From: Cylindrodendrum hubeiense
Lineage: Eukaryota; Ascomycota; Sordariomycetes; Hypocreales; Nectriaceae
Direction: 5' to 3'
DNA length: 64,000 nucleotides
Assembly (NCBI GenBank): GCA_014621425.1
Contig: JAANBB010000025.1
Span: forward strand, 154,995-218,994
In this document: piece after piece, positions 1-11,453 of the stretch
How positions within the stretch are numbered: position 1 is the stretch's first letter
How the letters are laid out: every line of letters starts with the position of its first letter
The notes under the pieces: generated by a model
Databases searched by the model: none
Told to the model about the DNA's origin: nothing
What the model saw: only the letters and a program-made list of their open reading frames with translations
Program-made: the position numbers and the translations under genes

Positions 1-896
1 TCCATCGTGGCCTCCAGGTTGCCGAAGGCTAACTCCTGGTGATCAATACCTGGAATCTCTCGTCAAGCCTAATGTCGAGACGGTATTTGGATCGATTCAG
101 AAGATCGATGACAAGTCGGTGTTCATGGCAGACGGAAGCAGGCACGAACTGGATGTTCTGGTAAAACTCTTGATTCTGCTTCCCTGACCCTAGGCTGACT
201 ATCCACAGGTCTGCGCGACCGGGTTCGATGTCTCGTTCATCCCCTCTTTTGAGATAATCGGGCGTGGAGGTCTATCCATGGCTGATGCTTGGAGAGACCT
301 TCCAGATGCATACCTTGGAATAGCAGCGCCGAATTTTCCCAATTACTTCGTTGTGTGTGGCCCCCAAGGTCCACTGGGAAACGGCTCTATTCTTCCCGCA
401 GTACGTCTTCATTCGATCAAAGGTTCTCAATACTAACTCAGCCACAGATTGAGGTCATATGTGACTACATTGTCACCGTGGCGATAAAGATGCAAGCGGA
501 GCGGATCACATCTTTGGAACCCCGGCGATCCGCCACAAGTCAGTTTCTAGAGCACATGCACAAGTTCCATCAAAAGAGTGTATGGACTCAGCCTTGCAGG
601 TAAATTCATTATCACGGAGACACCCGATGCTTGCTTACCTATGTGTCAGATCTTGGTACAAAAATGGGAAGCCTGATGGGGAACCACAACTATGGTGTGG
701 AACTGCACTGGCTTATATCAAGACCATCAAACAGCCTAGATTTGAAGACTTTGATATCCAGTATGAAAGCTCTAATCAGTGGGCGTTTCTTGGAAATGGA
801 AAGATACACGCACATGCCCTGCTTCCAGACGGCAGCCCGGACATTGATGGCTTGACTCCGTATATACGGAACTCGGACACCCCTTGGGAAATTTAA
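1..896 (+). CDS. Baeyer-Villiger-type flavin monooxygenase, C-terminal part (5' end outside window)
   Basis: This is the 3' part of a class B flavoprotein monooxygenase that would insert oxygen next to a ketone using FAD and NADPH. The frame is open from base 2. Four exons are joined over introns near 161-208, 401-447 and 601-650. Recognisable family landmarks are WPPGCRRLTPG near the start, the dinucleotide-domain segment VCATGFDVSF, the PNFPNYFVVCGPQGPLGNGS substrate/FAD segment, and the C-terminal SWYKNG...WCGTALAY...NPRFEDF-like block that ends fungal BVMOs. The FAD-binding GxGxxG and the BVMO fingerprint lie upstream and cannot be checked. It is related to, but clearly different from, the complete genes at 6476-8570 and 26299-28427. 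It ends 283 bp before the convergent dehydrogenase gene. I see no break in the visible part. Confidence 0.85.
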
Positions 897-1179
897 GTTA
901 CCTGGCTCGTTTATATGAGATTATTTACAATTGCCTACTATTTTTTATCACCTGCAAGATATCGTGACCCCAGGAATTGGATTCAATAATGTAGTTGGTG
1001 ACTAGCTGGGTAATCATATTGGCCCCGCACCCTGGCGACTGACTCGCCTTCATAGGCCGTCCTAAGTTTGTAAATTCACAGTAAATCGGAGTAAAGTCAG
1101 AAGTACAAGGATGAAAGCCGAAGGTGTACAATTGAGCTCTTGATTAGCTATTTGAAGTCATACTTTCGCTACTCCGTCT

Positions 1180-2132
1180 TCAGTTTGGCGCTTTCTTTTC
1201 TCGAGCATCCTTAAAATCAGCACCCATATTCCTTGAAACTTCTAGAATAACCCTTCTCTGCGCCTCGTCTGGGAATGGGGGCTGATCCCGATAGAACAGT
1301 TGATCCACACTCGCCTCACATACAGTGGCGGTATGCTTCCCGTTGAGCATGTCGTTGATGGCCGTGACAATGTGAGACACTGGCGTGATCAAGTGCTTGT
1401 CCGTTCGATCCAAAATTTCCTTGGGCATGATCGTCGTAGGTACCAGACCAGGGACAAGGGCGCAAACCCGGATACCTTCTTCTTCGTGTCTCTGCCCCAT
1501 GCTGCGAGCAAGACCAATGATCCCGTGCTTAGCTGCTGCGTAGAATGGCTGCACTGGGGTTGGGTAAATTCCTGCTCCACTTGATGTTAGGACCAAGAGG
1601 CAATCTTTGATCTCGTCGGGGTTGCGTCTAAATGCTCGGAGGGCAAGAAGGCTGGTGAATGATGCCCCAGTGAGGTTGATGTCTAGTACTTCAAGGTTGG
1701 GTGGTACATCGACACTAAAGTTAGTGCCTTCCAAGTCAAAGTAGTCATAGACATCTGCCTTGCCGGCGTTGCCAAAGACTAACATCGACTCCATATTAGC
1801 GGTGACAGGGTCATTCGTTTGTCACCCGATAGGAAGCTCACCAAAGTCGAGCCGGCCAAACAGGTTAAACGTTCTCTCGAAAGCACTGAATTGCTCCTTC
1901 CATGATCTAACATCTGCCTTGAAGAATATTCCATCAATTTCAGAAGCTGCCTTTTCTCCGGCTTCGTGATTGATGTCGAGGATGACCAGTTTCCAGCCCT
2001 GTTTCGCGAGGTCAACGGCCACAGCGTTCCCCATTCCAGTGGCTTTCACTAATTAGCAACCTCTCATGCAGCTGATGATAGACAGGAGAACTTACACCCT
2101 CCAGTAACAATGGCAACTTTCTGGGCAATCAT
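1180..2132 (-). CDS. Short-chain dehydrogenase/reductase (SDR), 15-hydroxyprostaglandin dehydrogenase-like
   Basis: An NAD(P)-dependent oxidoreductase of the classical SDR fold, expected to interconvert an alcohol and a ketone. Three exons (2132-2096, 2048-1842, 1778-1180) give an unbroken 280-residue protein. The N terminus MIAQKVAIVTGG continues over intron 1 into LKATGMG, the TGxxxGxG cofactor loop. FGNAG is the NAG-type strand 4 motif, LTSSGAG carries the catalytic Ser, and YAAAK is the catalytic YxxxK. The start was chosen because it restores the whole Rossmann N terminus. The C-terminal tail is longer than in minimal SDRs. A CCG-N5-CCG site lies 129 bp upstream (2261-2271). The gene fits a cluster step that oxidises an alcohol released by ester cleavage; the substrate cannot be read from sequence. 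Confidence 0.88.
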
Positions 2133-2260
2133 TTTCCAATTCTGAGGATGCTTCACAAATTTCGTGTCTTTTTCTCGGCTCGATAAGCGTACGTGTGGTG
2201 GTTGTGTCTATTGCCACGGGTTGGATGGCATTTATTAGCCCCAACGCGCGACACGACGCA

Positions 2261-2271
2261 CCGGAATGCCG
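2261..2271. promoter_or_regulatory. Cluster motif, CCG-GAATG-CCG
   Basis: A direct repeat of CCG with five bases between (CGG-N5-CGG on the other strand), a geometry typical of Zn2Cys6 regulator sites. It lies 129 bp upstream of the SDR start at 2132, in a 339-bp intergenic stretch with no other recognisable content. It matches the element found in the other cluster promoters. Confidence 0.6.
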
Positions 2272-2471
2272 AAGGGACCACTAAAAGTTGACATCCCGAA
2301 GTGAGATGCGAAATCTGGGTGCACAAGCAATTTTTAGGGTTGAACAACTCGATGTCACGCTAGGAAATACTATTCAGGCCAAATAAGCCTCGAGTAGTCA
2401 TGTGGCATGTCGCATGTGGATTCATATGCAGTATTGACATAATTATAGAAAGACGTAGATTAAATTTAGTC

Positions 2472-3891
2472 CTATTTAATACCACTAAACACATTCGACG
2501 GTGGGATCCCGTACGATATTTTCTGAAATTTTGCCAGCGCTTTGAGGGCTTGAGAATCTGCAAAGTTCAAGATAGAAGCCACCATAACCCCAGCCACGCC
2601 TTTCTTGAGGTCAACCCACTAATATGTTGTTAGATATAAAGCCTAAGACCGTGGAGAATAACGTACCCAGTAGCAGTTGGGAAATCCGCTCCACTGTCCG
2701 CTGCCAGCGCTCAAACCTGTGTCCAGGTCTTCCAAGTTAAGAGCCACTCCCAAACCAAAGTTTTTGGGACAATTTATGGGAATTTGGGGCAAGATATTTA
2801 AGTCTTGTTCGGCAGTCATTTTTGCTATCCGGGCTTCGAGGTGCTTTGAAGTGACTAGACAAGGCGTGAAGATTTCCCGAATGGACTCTGGGCGCAGCAC
2901 TGGTGGATTGCTCTTGTCTAGGAAGACTCTGTGGAGGAGCTTGCACAGGTCATTTGCTGTACTCCACAGGCCACCGCCACCGTTATGATATCCCGAGTTT
3001 GCGTAATGATTGCCTGCATTCTCGAGAGCAAGCTTGACCGTACCGTCCTGCTGTCTCCAATGTGTTCCAGTCAGGCGAGAGCTAAATCGTGGGTCATGCA
3101 GAGGCTCAAACGTCGTATCGCTCAACCCAAGAGGAGTAAAAATGTGCTTTTCGAAATATTCTCCCAGAGTCATATTTCCATTTAGTCTCGAGATCTGGTA
3201 CTATTAGCCCTAGCCACGATTCAAGAAGAATCTCATACCATGAGGCCCATCCAGTCCATGCCGATAGAGTATGTCCACCCTTCTCTGGGCGAAAACACCA
3301 TTGGGTAAATGAAATCGCGCTAAAGATAATAAAAGTCAGCTTGGTTCTTTATGTAGAAGGCGGTACTGCTTGCCGGATTTCCAGATTGTGAGTTCGACGT
3401 TGCGTTGCTGTAACTGAGCCATCTCGTGACCGTCGGCTCAGAAATATCCACGCAGATGCCGCTTTGATGGCTCAAGATTTCCCTAACTGTGGGACATCTC
3501 TTGGGCTTTGAGATTATTGGCTTTCCATCAACCCACTGTTCCAATAGTGGGAGTTCCTTTAGTTCCGGCAAAACATCCGTTGGAATTGTGTCTAGGGTAA
3601 TCAACCCACGCTCCACGCATTGCATCACCGCGATGGTGACGACGATTTTAGTGCATGAAGCGACCCAAAATACCGTGTTTTCCTGTACTTCAGATTCATC
3701 CTTGCTACCGAGGAACCGTTTGCCCTTGACACCTTCGCATAATGTGGCTCCTGCATTAAAATAAGAACGCAGATTCTCTAAGTGAGTCTCCTTGGCTTAC
3801 CAGTTGAGTTTAATGACTTGACCTGAAATCCAGGAAGCCCGTCCTCTCGACCCGTCACGTCATCGAAAATTAGTTGCACTGAGGAATTCAT
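2472..3891 (-). CDS. Beta-lactamase-fold serine hydrolase / transesterase (EstB/LovD-like)
   Basis: A serine hydrolase of the class C beta-lactamase family, which in fungi includes esterases and acyl transferases such as LovD. Five exons on the minus strand are joined by short introns (near 3750-3801, 3300-3320, 3195-3236 and 2627-2668). The SxxK nucleophile motif is S62-C-T-K65. The second catalytic motif is YSIGMDWMG in an exon coded near 3240-3310, and the WSTANDL and GWxGFPN-type segments follow. The last exon gives WVDLKKGVAGV, which closes the fold. There is no signal peptide, so it is probably intracellular. In this context it may cleave an ester made by a BVMO, or move an acyl group from CoA; the sequence does not decide between the two. 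A cluster motif lies 147 bp upstream. Confidence 0.85.
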
Positions 3892-4037
3892 TCTAATTCA
3901 AAGTGTTTCAATATTCTTGTGATTTTACCGTGGGGTCCAGTTCAAATGTGTAGACATCTCCGGCTCTCAATGGTCACCTCGCTAAGCCGCCGGCATTCCG
4001 TGCTGGCCCCACACTGTTTAGCGCAAGACAAGGAAGG

Positions 4038-4048
4038 CCGAAATGCCG
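4038..4048. promoter_or_regulatory. Cluster motif, CCG-AAATG-CCG
   Basis: Exact copy of the consensus CCGAAATGCCG, 147 bp upstream of the transesterase start at 3891. A weaker related word in the opposite orientation (CGGCATTCCGT) is at 3991-4001. The rest of the 492-bp intergenic stretch 3892-4383 shows nothing else recognisable. Confidence 0.65.
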
Positions 4049-4383
4049 TCGCCGATTGCAAGAACTCGGATGAACTGGGCTGATCAACAGGTTGGTTTCG
4101 ATGGCTTCTAAAATTGCGCAAACACTAAATGAGCCGGGACGACCATCTCATCATCGCCGCCGAGCTTGCCTAAGAGCAGATAATACCCAAACGTTCCAGG
4201 CTAATTCTGTAGTTGGTGGCCCTCAACACAGTGGAGTTTTAGAGGCTTGATCGTGATGAAGTGGTAGATAGCACACTCGACGCGTCGTATCTTTAAAACA
4301 CTGGAAGGGTATGGTTGTGCTAGTATTGGGTAAAAGGGAAATAGAAGGTCTCGGTACATTTCCAAGCTTAATTACTAGAATCA

Positions 4384-6192
4384 CTAGATTTTTGCTATCG
4401 GTATCTGCAAATCACTCAAGTGCGTCTTCAGCTCTCGTCTCAAGATTTTCCCACTTCCTGCTTTCGGAACACTTGTGATAAAGGTCACCCCGTGGATCCA
4501 TTTCGATCTCATCTTCCGACCTTGAACAAACTTGATCAATTCGTCGCATAATTTCCTCGACGGTAGGATGCCAGTTGCGGTCACAACACAAGCATGAGGC
4601 CGTTCCCCAGTGTAATCGTCCGGCTTGCCGATGACTGCGACATCAAGAACTTTGGGGTGGGTCAACAGCAGCTCCTCAAGCTCGGCTGGGGCCACTCCAA
4701 CGCCTTTGACTTTGACCATTTCCTTGATGCGCCCGGTGATTTGAACACACCCGTTTGCCAACATTCTACCAATATCCCCAGTGCGAAGCCATCCATCTCG
4801 CCCAAATGTCTCAATCGAGGCTTGTGGGTTATCGACATAACCCATGGCACACTGCGGCCCTCTGGCCCAAATTTCCCCTTCGCCAACTTCGTTTCCTCTT
4901 ACGTCCATGAATTTGAGCTCTGTGCTCGGAAGGATTGTCCCAACTGTGTCAGAATACTCGTAGTCGTAATTATCCGGACTGTGAGCCGTAAGACAAGAGC
5001 AGGACTCTGTCATTCCGTACCCTTGCTTGAAGCCGGTCCAGGGAAACTTTTCCTGCAACTGCTCTATGACTCGAGGTGGCAGCGGAGCTGCGCCTGAGCT
5101 GAACCGTCGGACACAAGTCAAGTCGTATTGGTTGACAATTGCATCTTGCACCAACCGGATGAACAGAGGAGGAACCAGGATGAGCTCCCTCAATTGGTAG
5201 TCTACGATGGTGTCCAGCATGGCCTTCATTGAGAATTTCGGCAATAAAACGATATCGGCGTTACGAAATATCGGTAGATGTAGAAGGTGCACCAACCCCG
5301 TGACTAACCAGCATGTTATTATCCAGATACCCGTAGATAAAATGCAAAAGACTCACTGTGATACAGTGGGAGAATACCGAGGACTTTTTCAACGTCTGGA
5401 GACGTTATTTGAGCCATTTGAAGACACTGGGCTATCACATTGCCATGTGATATCATACACTGTTGGTGTTAGCCACGTCCCTTCAGATCTATCCGGAATC
5501 CCTACTGCTTTCGGCTTTCCAGTTGTTCCACTGGTGAAGCTGAGATACCCACAGACGTCGCTGTTCAATTTTCCGGGAGGGATGGTAAACGCAGGGATCA
5601 CCTCGGATTGAACAGCCGTTGCTTTGGCGCCTATCCAATCTTGAAGACTGTAATGGCCGTTCCTCATCCCGTCGAGAAGGATTACTTTACCTTGTGCCAT
5701 GTCGACCCCAGATGCTGCCCGAACTGCAGTATCCAAGGTCTCCAAAGACGTAAATACGTACTTTGCATGGGAAACTTGAAGTGCGTGCTGTAGTTCCTCG
5801 GCGTTTGTGGACGGCGAAACACCACCGACAATCCCTCCAACTCGAATGATGGCATGCATTGCAACGGGATACCATATCGTGTTTGGACTGAAGAGAATTG
5901 CGGTATCACCTTCAGTTAACCCACATCTGTGTACAAGTACTCCCGACAATTGCTCGGCATATTGCTTAAGCTGGAGAAATGTGAGCTGCTCCTTGGTGAC
6001 AGCGTTGATGACAGCTGACTGATACGTTGCCGAATCCTTTGAGAGACCCTGGAATCTTGCCGACTCGAAAAGCCATGACCAAACGGTTTCATGCTTGGGA
6101 TCTAATCTCAAAATCAGCAAATTTTAACCATATTTTAAGAATCTCTTGTATTTCGCACATTGTATGTCTACATGGGGCGACTTGTAAGGCAT
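4384..6192 (-). CDS. Acyl-CoA ligase, 4-coumarate-CoA ligase-like AMP-binding enzyme
   Basis: An adenylate-forming enzyme that activates a carboxylic acid to its CoA thioester with ATP. Four exons give a continuous 550-residue protein, the normal size for fungal 4CL-like ligases. The start at 6192 uses a 34-nt first exon (MPYKSPHVDIQ) and a 57-nt intron with a CTGAT branch site. A start inside the second exon would have no ATG. Core motifs are in order: the P-loop FTSGTTGKPKA, HGN and LPLYH, YGMTES, GWLRTGDIG, GRIKEMVKVKG with APAELE, and PKAGSGKILRREL with the C-terminal catalytic Lys. The C terminus is AKI, at best a weak peroxisomal signal. It is transcribed divergently from the BVMO at 6476 over a 283-bp shared promoter. 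It probably supplies the CoA ester used by the acyl-CoA dehydrogenase at 11454-13036. Confidence 0.93.
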
Positions 6193-6316
6193 CGTGAGGA
6201 ATGGTTGGATCTCAATGGTAAGCTGATAGCTTCTTCACCCCAGTCGATAGTAATAAAAGTCATACGATCCATATCCCGGTTTTGAAGCAAATTTTACGTC
6301 AAATACAATCCATTAG

Positions 6317-6366
6317 CCGAGGATTTCAACGGCTATTCGATGGTATTGCCAATACCGGCTTTTCGG
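6317..6366. promoter_or_regulatory. Divergent promoter with CCGAGG and CGG-CTTTT-CGG
   Basis: Between the CoA ligase (start 6192) and the BVMO (start 6476) lie CCGAGG at 6317-6322 and a CGG-N5-CGG direct repeat at 6356-6366. The repeat is 164 bp from one start and 110 bp from the other. CCGAGG is the reverse complement of CCTCGG, known as the FarA/FarB/Ctf1-type target. The CTTTT spacer differs from the AAATG core seen elsewhere but resembles the copy at 30180-30190. Confidence 0.5.
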
Positions 6367-6475
6367 GACACGGCTGTCGAGATCCGATTAGTAGCGGATC
6401 GCCAACGCGATATTAAGACACTTGGCCGGACGAGGGACTCTTTCTGTAACAACGCTAAAAATATCGGCAATCAGT

Positions 6476-8570
6476 ATGGGTTCCATCAGTTCACCCGTCA
6501 CTGCGACACTCCCCTCCTACTTTCAGCAGTCAGGACTCCAACCGCGATTCCTAAGAGTCATTGGGATTGGAGCTGGCGCATCGGGCTTGCTACTAGCCTA
6601 TAAGATCCAGAGAAACTTTGAGAAGGTAGACTTGAAGATTTTTGAAAAGAATGAAGGTCCGTTTCACGTCATGTGAGAGTGACAGACTTGGAGTTAACAA
6701 GTTCTAGGTGTTGGCGGAACATGGTGGGAGGTAAGAGTCTCTCAATTGCTAGGAATGACCCTTCACTAAAGATGCGCTTAATAGAATAATTATCCCGGGT
6801 GATTATGAATCCCGCCAGTACACACTGTAGTGCATTATACTAATGTGAGTCCGCCGAATAGATGTGCCTGTGATAATTTCTCTCATAACTACACCTATTC
6901 TTTTGAACCGAAGACCGACTACGACGCAACATACTCCACATCTGAGGAAATCAGAGGGTTAGATCGTAGCCTCAGTCTTTTCTTAAACTATCTGCGGCTG
7001 ATGAATTGTATAGGTACTTTTCTGGATTCCAGCAAAAATACGACCTCGGGAAATACATCAAAACCTCTCATAGTGTAATCGGATGCCGCTGGAATGAAGA
7101 GTTAGTGGAGTGGGCAGTGACAGTCCACAACAACAAACTTGGGGTCACCGAAATACATGCTTGTGACGTTCTTGTCAGCGCCACCGGCGTTCTTAACTCA
7201 TGGAAGTGGCCAGATGTCAAAGGATTTGACAAATTCCAGGGCCCTATCGCTCACAGCGCCTCTTGGGACCCTGAGATAGACCTGACATGCAAAACAGTCG
7301 CTTTAATCGGGAACGGGTATTGGCATCCGAAAATTATCCATTCAAAGACAAAGACTAACAACTATGGGCTTTTAGATCATCTGGCATTCAGATTCTTCCT
7401 GCCATTCTTCCCGAGGTCAAGAGCGTTGTAAACTTGATCCGCAGTCCGGCATGGATTACGACGCCCTTTGGCAATAGTGCTCCCAGGAAGTTTTCTGAAG
7501 ACGAGAAGAAAGAGTTCGCTGAAAATCCAGAGGTGCATCTGAAGCTTCGCAAGCATGTTGAAGCGACCAACAATGGCTTCTTTAAGATATTTCTGAAAGG
7601 AAGTCCTGAAGCTGTCAAGGCCCGCGAAATCTTCAGCGAGCAGATGAGCTCCATCATTGGGGACAAAGAACTCTGCGAAAAGATGATTCCAGAATGGCCG
7701 TTAGGCTGTCGCCGACTCACACCGGGAGTGGGCTACCTCAGCGCGACTAAAGACCCGAAGACGACGCTCGTCTACGAAGCTCTAGCTGAGGTCACAGAGA
7801 CAGGAGTAAAAACCTCCACTGGGCGCGAATTTCAGGTCGATGTCATCATTTGCGCCAGTGGCTTTGATACAAGCTTCAAGCCGAAATTCCCACTCGTTGG
7901 GTTGGGAGGCCAAGATCTGAGAGAAGTCTGGGATCAAGAACCAAAGGGCTACATGGGTCTTGCAGTACCCGACTTTCCGAATTTCTTCTCCTTCCTCGGG
8001 CCAAATTGCCCGATTGGCAACGGTCCAGTGCTTAGTGCGATTGAGGCTCAAGCTGATTATATCTGCAAAGTTATCTACCGTCTCCAGTCAGAACACATCC
8101 AGTACGTAGCAATTTCCTTGACTTTCTTGCTCTAAACATTCACAATACTGACAACTACAAGGACTATTACCCCTAAGATGGAGGCCGCCAATGAGTTTAG
8201 TCGGTATAAGGATCTTTTTTTCCAGACAACGGTCTGGAGTGAGAATTGTCGGTCGTGGTATAAGCTCAGGCATAATAACAAGGTGGCTGCTTTGTGGGTT
8301 GGGTCAACCATTCACTACCTCCGTGCCATCGAAAATCCCAGATATGAAGACTGGGATTTCACCTATCTTCATGAAAATCGATGGTCCTACCTCGGGAATG
8401 GGCTAGGGCCCGACGACGTGGATGTAGATGGAGATTTAGCGTACTATGTTCGGCAAGTGGATGACGCCCCGATTCTGGGAAGCAAAAAGTATCACGGTGG
8501 TGCATGGGCAGGCAACAAGGGCGAGAGTGTCATTGGCCTCGAAGAAGCATCGAAGGATATCAAGAGATAG
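6476..8570 (+). CDS. Baeyer-Villiger-type flavin monooxygenase, complete
   Basis: A class B flavin monooxygenase of about 600 residues that should use FAD and NADPH to oxidise a ketone to an ester or lactone. Exons are separated by short introns (near 6675-6707, 6731-6785, 6800-6861, 6957-7013, 7317-7377 and 8102-8160). The first Rossmann motif is IGIGAGASG, followed by GGTWWE and NYPGCACDNFSH over two splice sites. The BVMO fingerprint reads FQGPIAHSASWD, which fits FxGxxxHxxxW(P/D). The NADPH motif GNGSSG is rebuilt across the intron ending at 7377. The C-terminal block SWYK...HYLRAIENPRYEDWD matches the partial gene at 1-896. The start at 6476 (MGSISSPVT) is preferred over an in-frame upstream alternative because it gives the usual short N-terminal extension. 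It shares a promoter with the CoA ligase. Confidence 0.92.
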
Positions 8571-8811
8571 GGCAAAGAACCCGACCTATGAGTTTTGCCT
8601 AGTGCTTGAATGAGAGTTAAATTCCGGCTACTTGCGTTTTACCCTGTTGTTTACCTTGCTGTGATAATCACGTCACTTCTGAGGCTTGTTTCGCGGGCAC
8701 ATGATCAAAATGGTTCACAGCACGATAATTTAGTGAGAAAGGTTTCACCCAAAGAATGTTTGTGAGATATCCAAGGTGGTTAAATAAAATACGTGATACT
8801 TTATGTTACCG

Positions 8812-10255
8812 TCATGCGTCGCCCGCCAACGCTCTTGGGGTAGATGTCCCAAAGCCACGAGGGCTTTCATACGTGAGCATCCACGAAACATTGTCGACCA
8901 TCCGCTTACGGGCAGCCACAGAAATAGGGAGATTCAAGAACATATGGAAGCCATGAGGCACTTTGTCATAGAGTCTGTACTGTACAGGTACCCTGAGAAG
9001 GGTTAGTTGAAGGCGATGACTTGTCACGGTGATTGTACTTTCCCTGCATTTTCCAGTGCCCATTTAAAGGCAGTGCCCTGGTCTCGAAGGGGATCCCAAC
9101 CGGCGCAAATGATCGCTTTGTTTAATGTGTAGTTAGTAGTGCTGAAACGGAAAAATGTCTAGAAATGGTGGCTGCTTTACCTGTTGGTGGGAATTGGTCA
9201 AGACTAGTGCTTATCAGTGGTGAAACTAATGGTTCGCGAGCCCTGGAAGGAAAATATTGGTCTATTCCAACATGAGTTGATTATTCGTCATCTCGTTTGA
9301 CGGGCGCTACATACCGAAGCAAAATGACATTCCGCTGGCTGAGAGTTGAGGAGCGTGCGCATGTTGACACCAACTTTCATTTGAGTATTGTGGTGGGTAA
9401 TGAAGTGGATCACATGTAACAGGGACTATACAGTAATTTAGTGGTTATCGAGCAGAATCTCATGAGTATTGAGCTATTACTGTTCAACAATAGGCCACGA
9501 ATGCGCCCTCTGACCTCATCCGGGAGACACGAAAAGACCCCGCAGCATAGATTTGCTCCTGCGCTGCTGCCGGCTAGGATGACTTTGTTCCGATCAAATG
9601 CCGGGAAATTCGTGTCATCTAAGATCTTGATCGGTGTGAATATGGTTTAGTGATACCAGAAGAGCGTCAAAACTTACAGCGTTGATGGCGTCGACACAAT
9701 CGTTGAGTGGGCCAGGGAATTGATGGGCTGGGCTCCTTTGGATTAAGAGGGAAATATTTCAGTACATGCGTTTCCAACCCCCACCAGCTGTTTATTTGTA
9801 GCATTTTTACTTACAGGCGATAGTGAATATTGACTGCTACGCAATCTAGTCGCCGGACAACCTCTCTGCAAAACCCATCCTCCACTGAGTAGTCGCCTGC
9901 GATCCAGCCTGGTGTATATATCATTACCAATGAGAGCTTATAAGTCATTTGGATCGGAAGACCTACCGCCGCCGTGGATTGTGACAACCAGGGGCCTCTG
10001 CTGTACGTGACCGATATCCAATTTTGCCGACTGATACACAAGGAGAGGGAGCTCGGTACCATCTCTTGTGAAAGCATTCATCCAAGATAAAGAGATATTG
10101 AAATCGCTTTTTGCTTCTTGTCTTAGATGTTCTTGCGACTTCCGTAGGATGAGCAATGACTCTGGGGTCGGAAAGTCCGCTGGGTTCAGCGCCGGAAATT
10201 GCGACACTGGCCAGGTGCCCTCATACTGCTCGGTGGAATAAGGCGAATCACTCAT
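8812..10255 (-). CDS. Alpha/beta-hydrolase fold-3 esterase (Aes / HSL-like)
   Basis: An esterase of the hormone-sensitive-lipase group, coded by seven or more short exons on the minus strand. The first exon (from MSDSPYSTEQ) ends in the oxyanion-hole motif HGGG. The next exons give GWIAGDYSVEDGFC and VNIHYRL. The nucleophile elbow GSSAGAN is coded near 9560, the acid residue is in AGWDPLRDQG near 9100, and the histidine is in VPHGFHMF near 8965. All three catalytic residues are therefore present in order. Introns are dense, and the last junction (near 9000-9055) has more than one possible acceptor, so exact length is uncertain (about 330-340 residues). The product is likely cytosolic. It is a natural partner for the BVMOs because it would hydrolyse their ester products. 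It diverges from the SDR at 10521. Confidence 0.8.
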
Positions 10256-10394
10256 GACTTCGACAAGGCCGTTCGGGTTGGGTAGAATTTCTGGAAGTTT
10301 TCAATCCAATCCCTTCACATTGAATCGATCCACCGAAGACAGAGTGGGTGTGCGGTTATTGGGGCCAGCCCGGAGAAGTGGCGTAGCCCTCAAG

Positions 10395-10424
10395 CCGAGG
10401 AATGACGAGAGCGCCGAAATGCCG
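10395..10424. promoter_or_regulatory. Divergent promoter with CCGAGG and CCG-AAATG-CCG
   Basis: In the 265-bp region between the esterase (start 10255) and the SDR (start 10521) are CCGAGG at 10395-10400 and the exact consensus CCGAAATGCCG at 10414-10424. The repeat is 159 bp from the esterase start and 97 bp from the SDR start, so one site could serve both genes. Confidence 0.6.
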
Positions 10425-10520
10425 AAAGGTACATTGAAGACAGAACAGAGCAAACCCCATGGTATTTGAAGTCGGCAAAAAGCCAACAAAATCAGAATTG
10501 AAATAGACTAATATTGAGCC

Positions 10521-11354
10521 ATGGTGTCTATTCAAGAGGTCGCAATTGTCACTGGAGCCGCGGGCGGGCTCGGTCGGGCCATCGCTCGCAAGTTGGCATC
10601 CCGAGGCATTACCATTCTCATCGCCGACGTCCAGGAAGAGCGAGGCCAAGAAACGGCAGAAGCCATCAAACAGGACTTCGGTGTCGAATCTTTATTCTGT
10701 AAAACCGATGTCACGAAAGAGGAAGATGTCAAACGCATGGTACAAATGGCGGTTGAGCGCTGGGGCCGAGTCGACTGGGCCGCAAACAACGCCGGGATGG
10801 GAGAGAAGCTGGAAGACAATGAAGATGAGGTGACGACCGAGGCGTTTAATAAGTTGTATGAAGTCAACCAGCGTGGTGTCTGGCTTTGCCAAAAGTACGA
10901 AGCCGAGCAAATGCGAAAACAACAGCCGCGGCTCGCGAATGGGACATCCCCGGAGCTGGGAGGCGTGGCTCAACGAGGCGCCATCGTCAACATTGCGTCC
11001 ATTTGCGGGCATGTTGCAACCGGTATGCCATCCTACACAGCATCCAAGCATGCTATCTTAGGAATCACCAAGATTGGGGGGTTGTTCTATGGCAAACACG
11101 GTATCCGCTGCAACTCGGTCTCCCCCGGTCCCATTCTTAGCGACCAGTACGCCGAGTTCAAGGAAAGCTTCTTAGACGACCCGAGATTTAGTGAGCAGGC
11201 AGTGGGATGGAGCAATAGGTGCCCGCTCAAGAGGCCGAGCACCTGTGAGGAACAAGCGAATGTCGTTAGTTTCTTGCTCAGTGGCGAGAGTAGTTTTGTG
11301 AACTGCTCAGATATTCGTGTTGATGGTGGTTTGACTTCGGTAGCAGATAGATGA
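10521..11354 (+). CDS. Short-chain dehydrogenase/reductase (SDR), intronless
   Basis: A 277-residue classical SDR in a single exon, unusual among its intron-rich neighbours. The cofactor loop is TGAAGGLG at residues 11-18, NNAG is at 89-92, and the catalytic residues are S160, Y172 and K176 (YTASK). The C-terminal segment VDGGLTSV is typical of the 3-oxoacyl-reductase-like SDRs with an RVDGG ending. The Asp at the end of strand 2 (IADVQ) suggests NAD(H) over NADP(H), by family knowledge. Likely role: oxidation of a secondary alcohol or hydroxyacyl intermediate in the cluster route. The start at 10521 directly precedes the first beta strand. It converges on the acyl-CoA dehydrogenase with about 100 bp between stop codons. 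Confidence 0.93.
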   Translation: MVSIQEVAIVTGAAGGLGRAIARKLASRGITILIADVQEERGQETAEAIKQDFGVESLFCKTDVTKEEDVKRMVQMAVERWGRVDWAANNAGMGEKLEDNEDEVTTEAFNKLYEVNQRGVWLCQKYEAEQMRKQQPRLANGTSPELGGVAQRGAIVNIASICGHVATGMPSYTASKHAILGITKIGGLFYGKHGIRCNSVSPGPILSDQYAEFKESFLDDPRFSEQAVGWSNRCPLKRPSTCEEQANVVSFLLSGESSFVNCSDIRVDGGLTSVADR

Positions 11355-11453
11355 GGAAAATGCAAGACGGAAATATTAAACCAGTGTTCTAAATGAATAA
11401 TAATATGTTATAATTATCCGCGAATATGGTATATGATGCCGACTTCTACATAT

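Noticed and set aside
8571..8811. Possible broken gene between the BVMO and the esterase
   Set aside because: The coding segments just beyond it resolve into the last exons of the esterase; the rest has no coding character.
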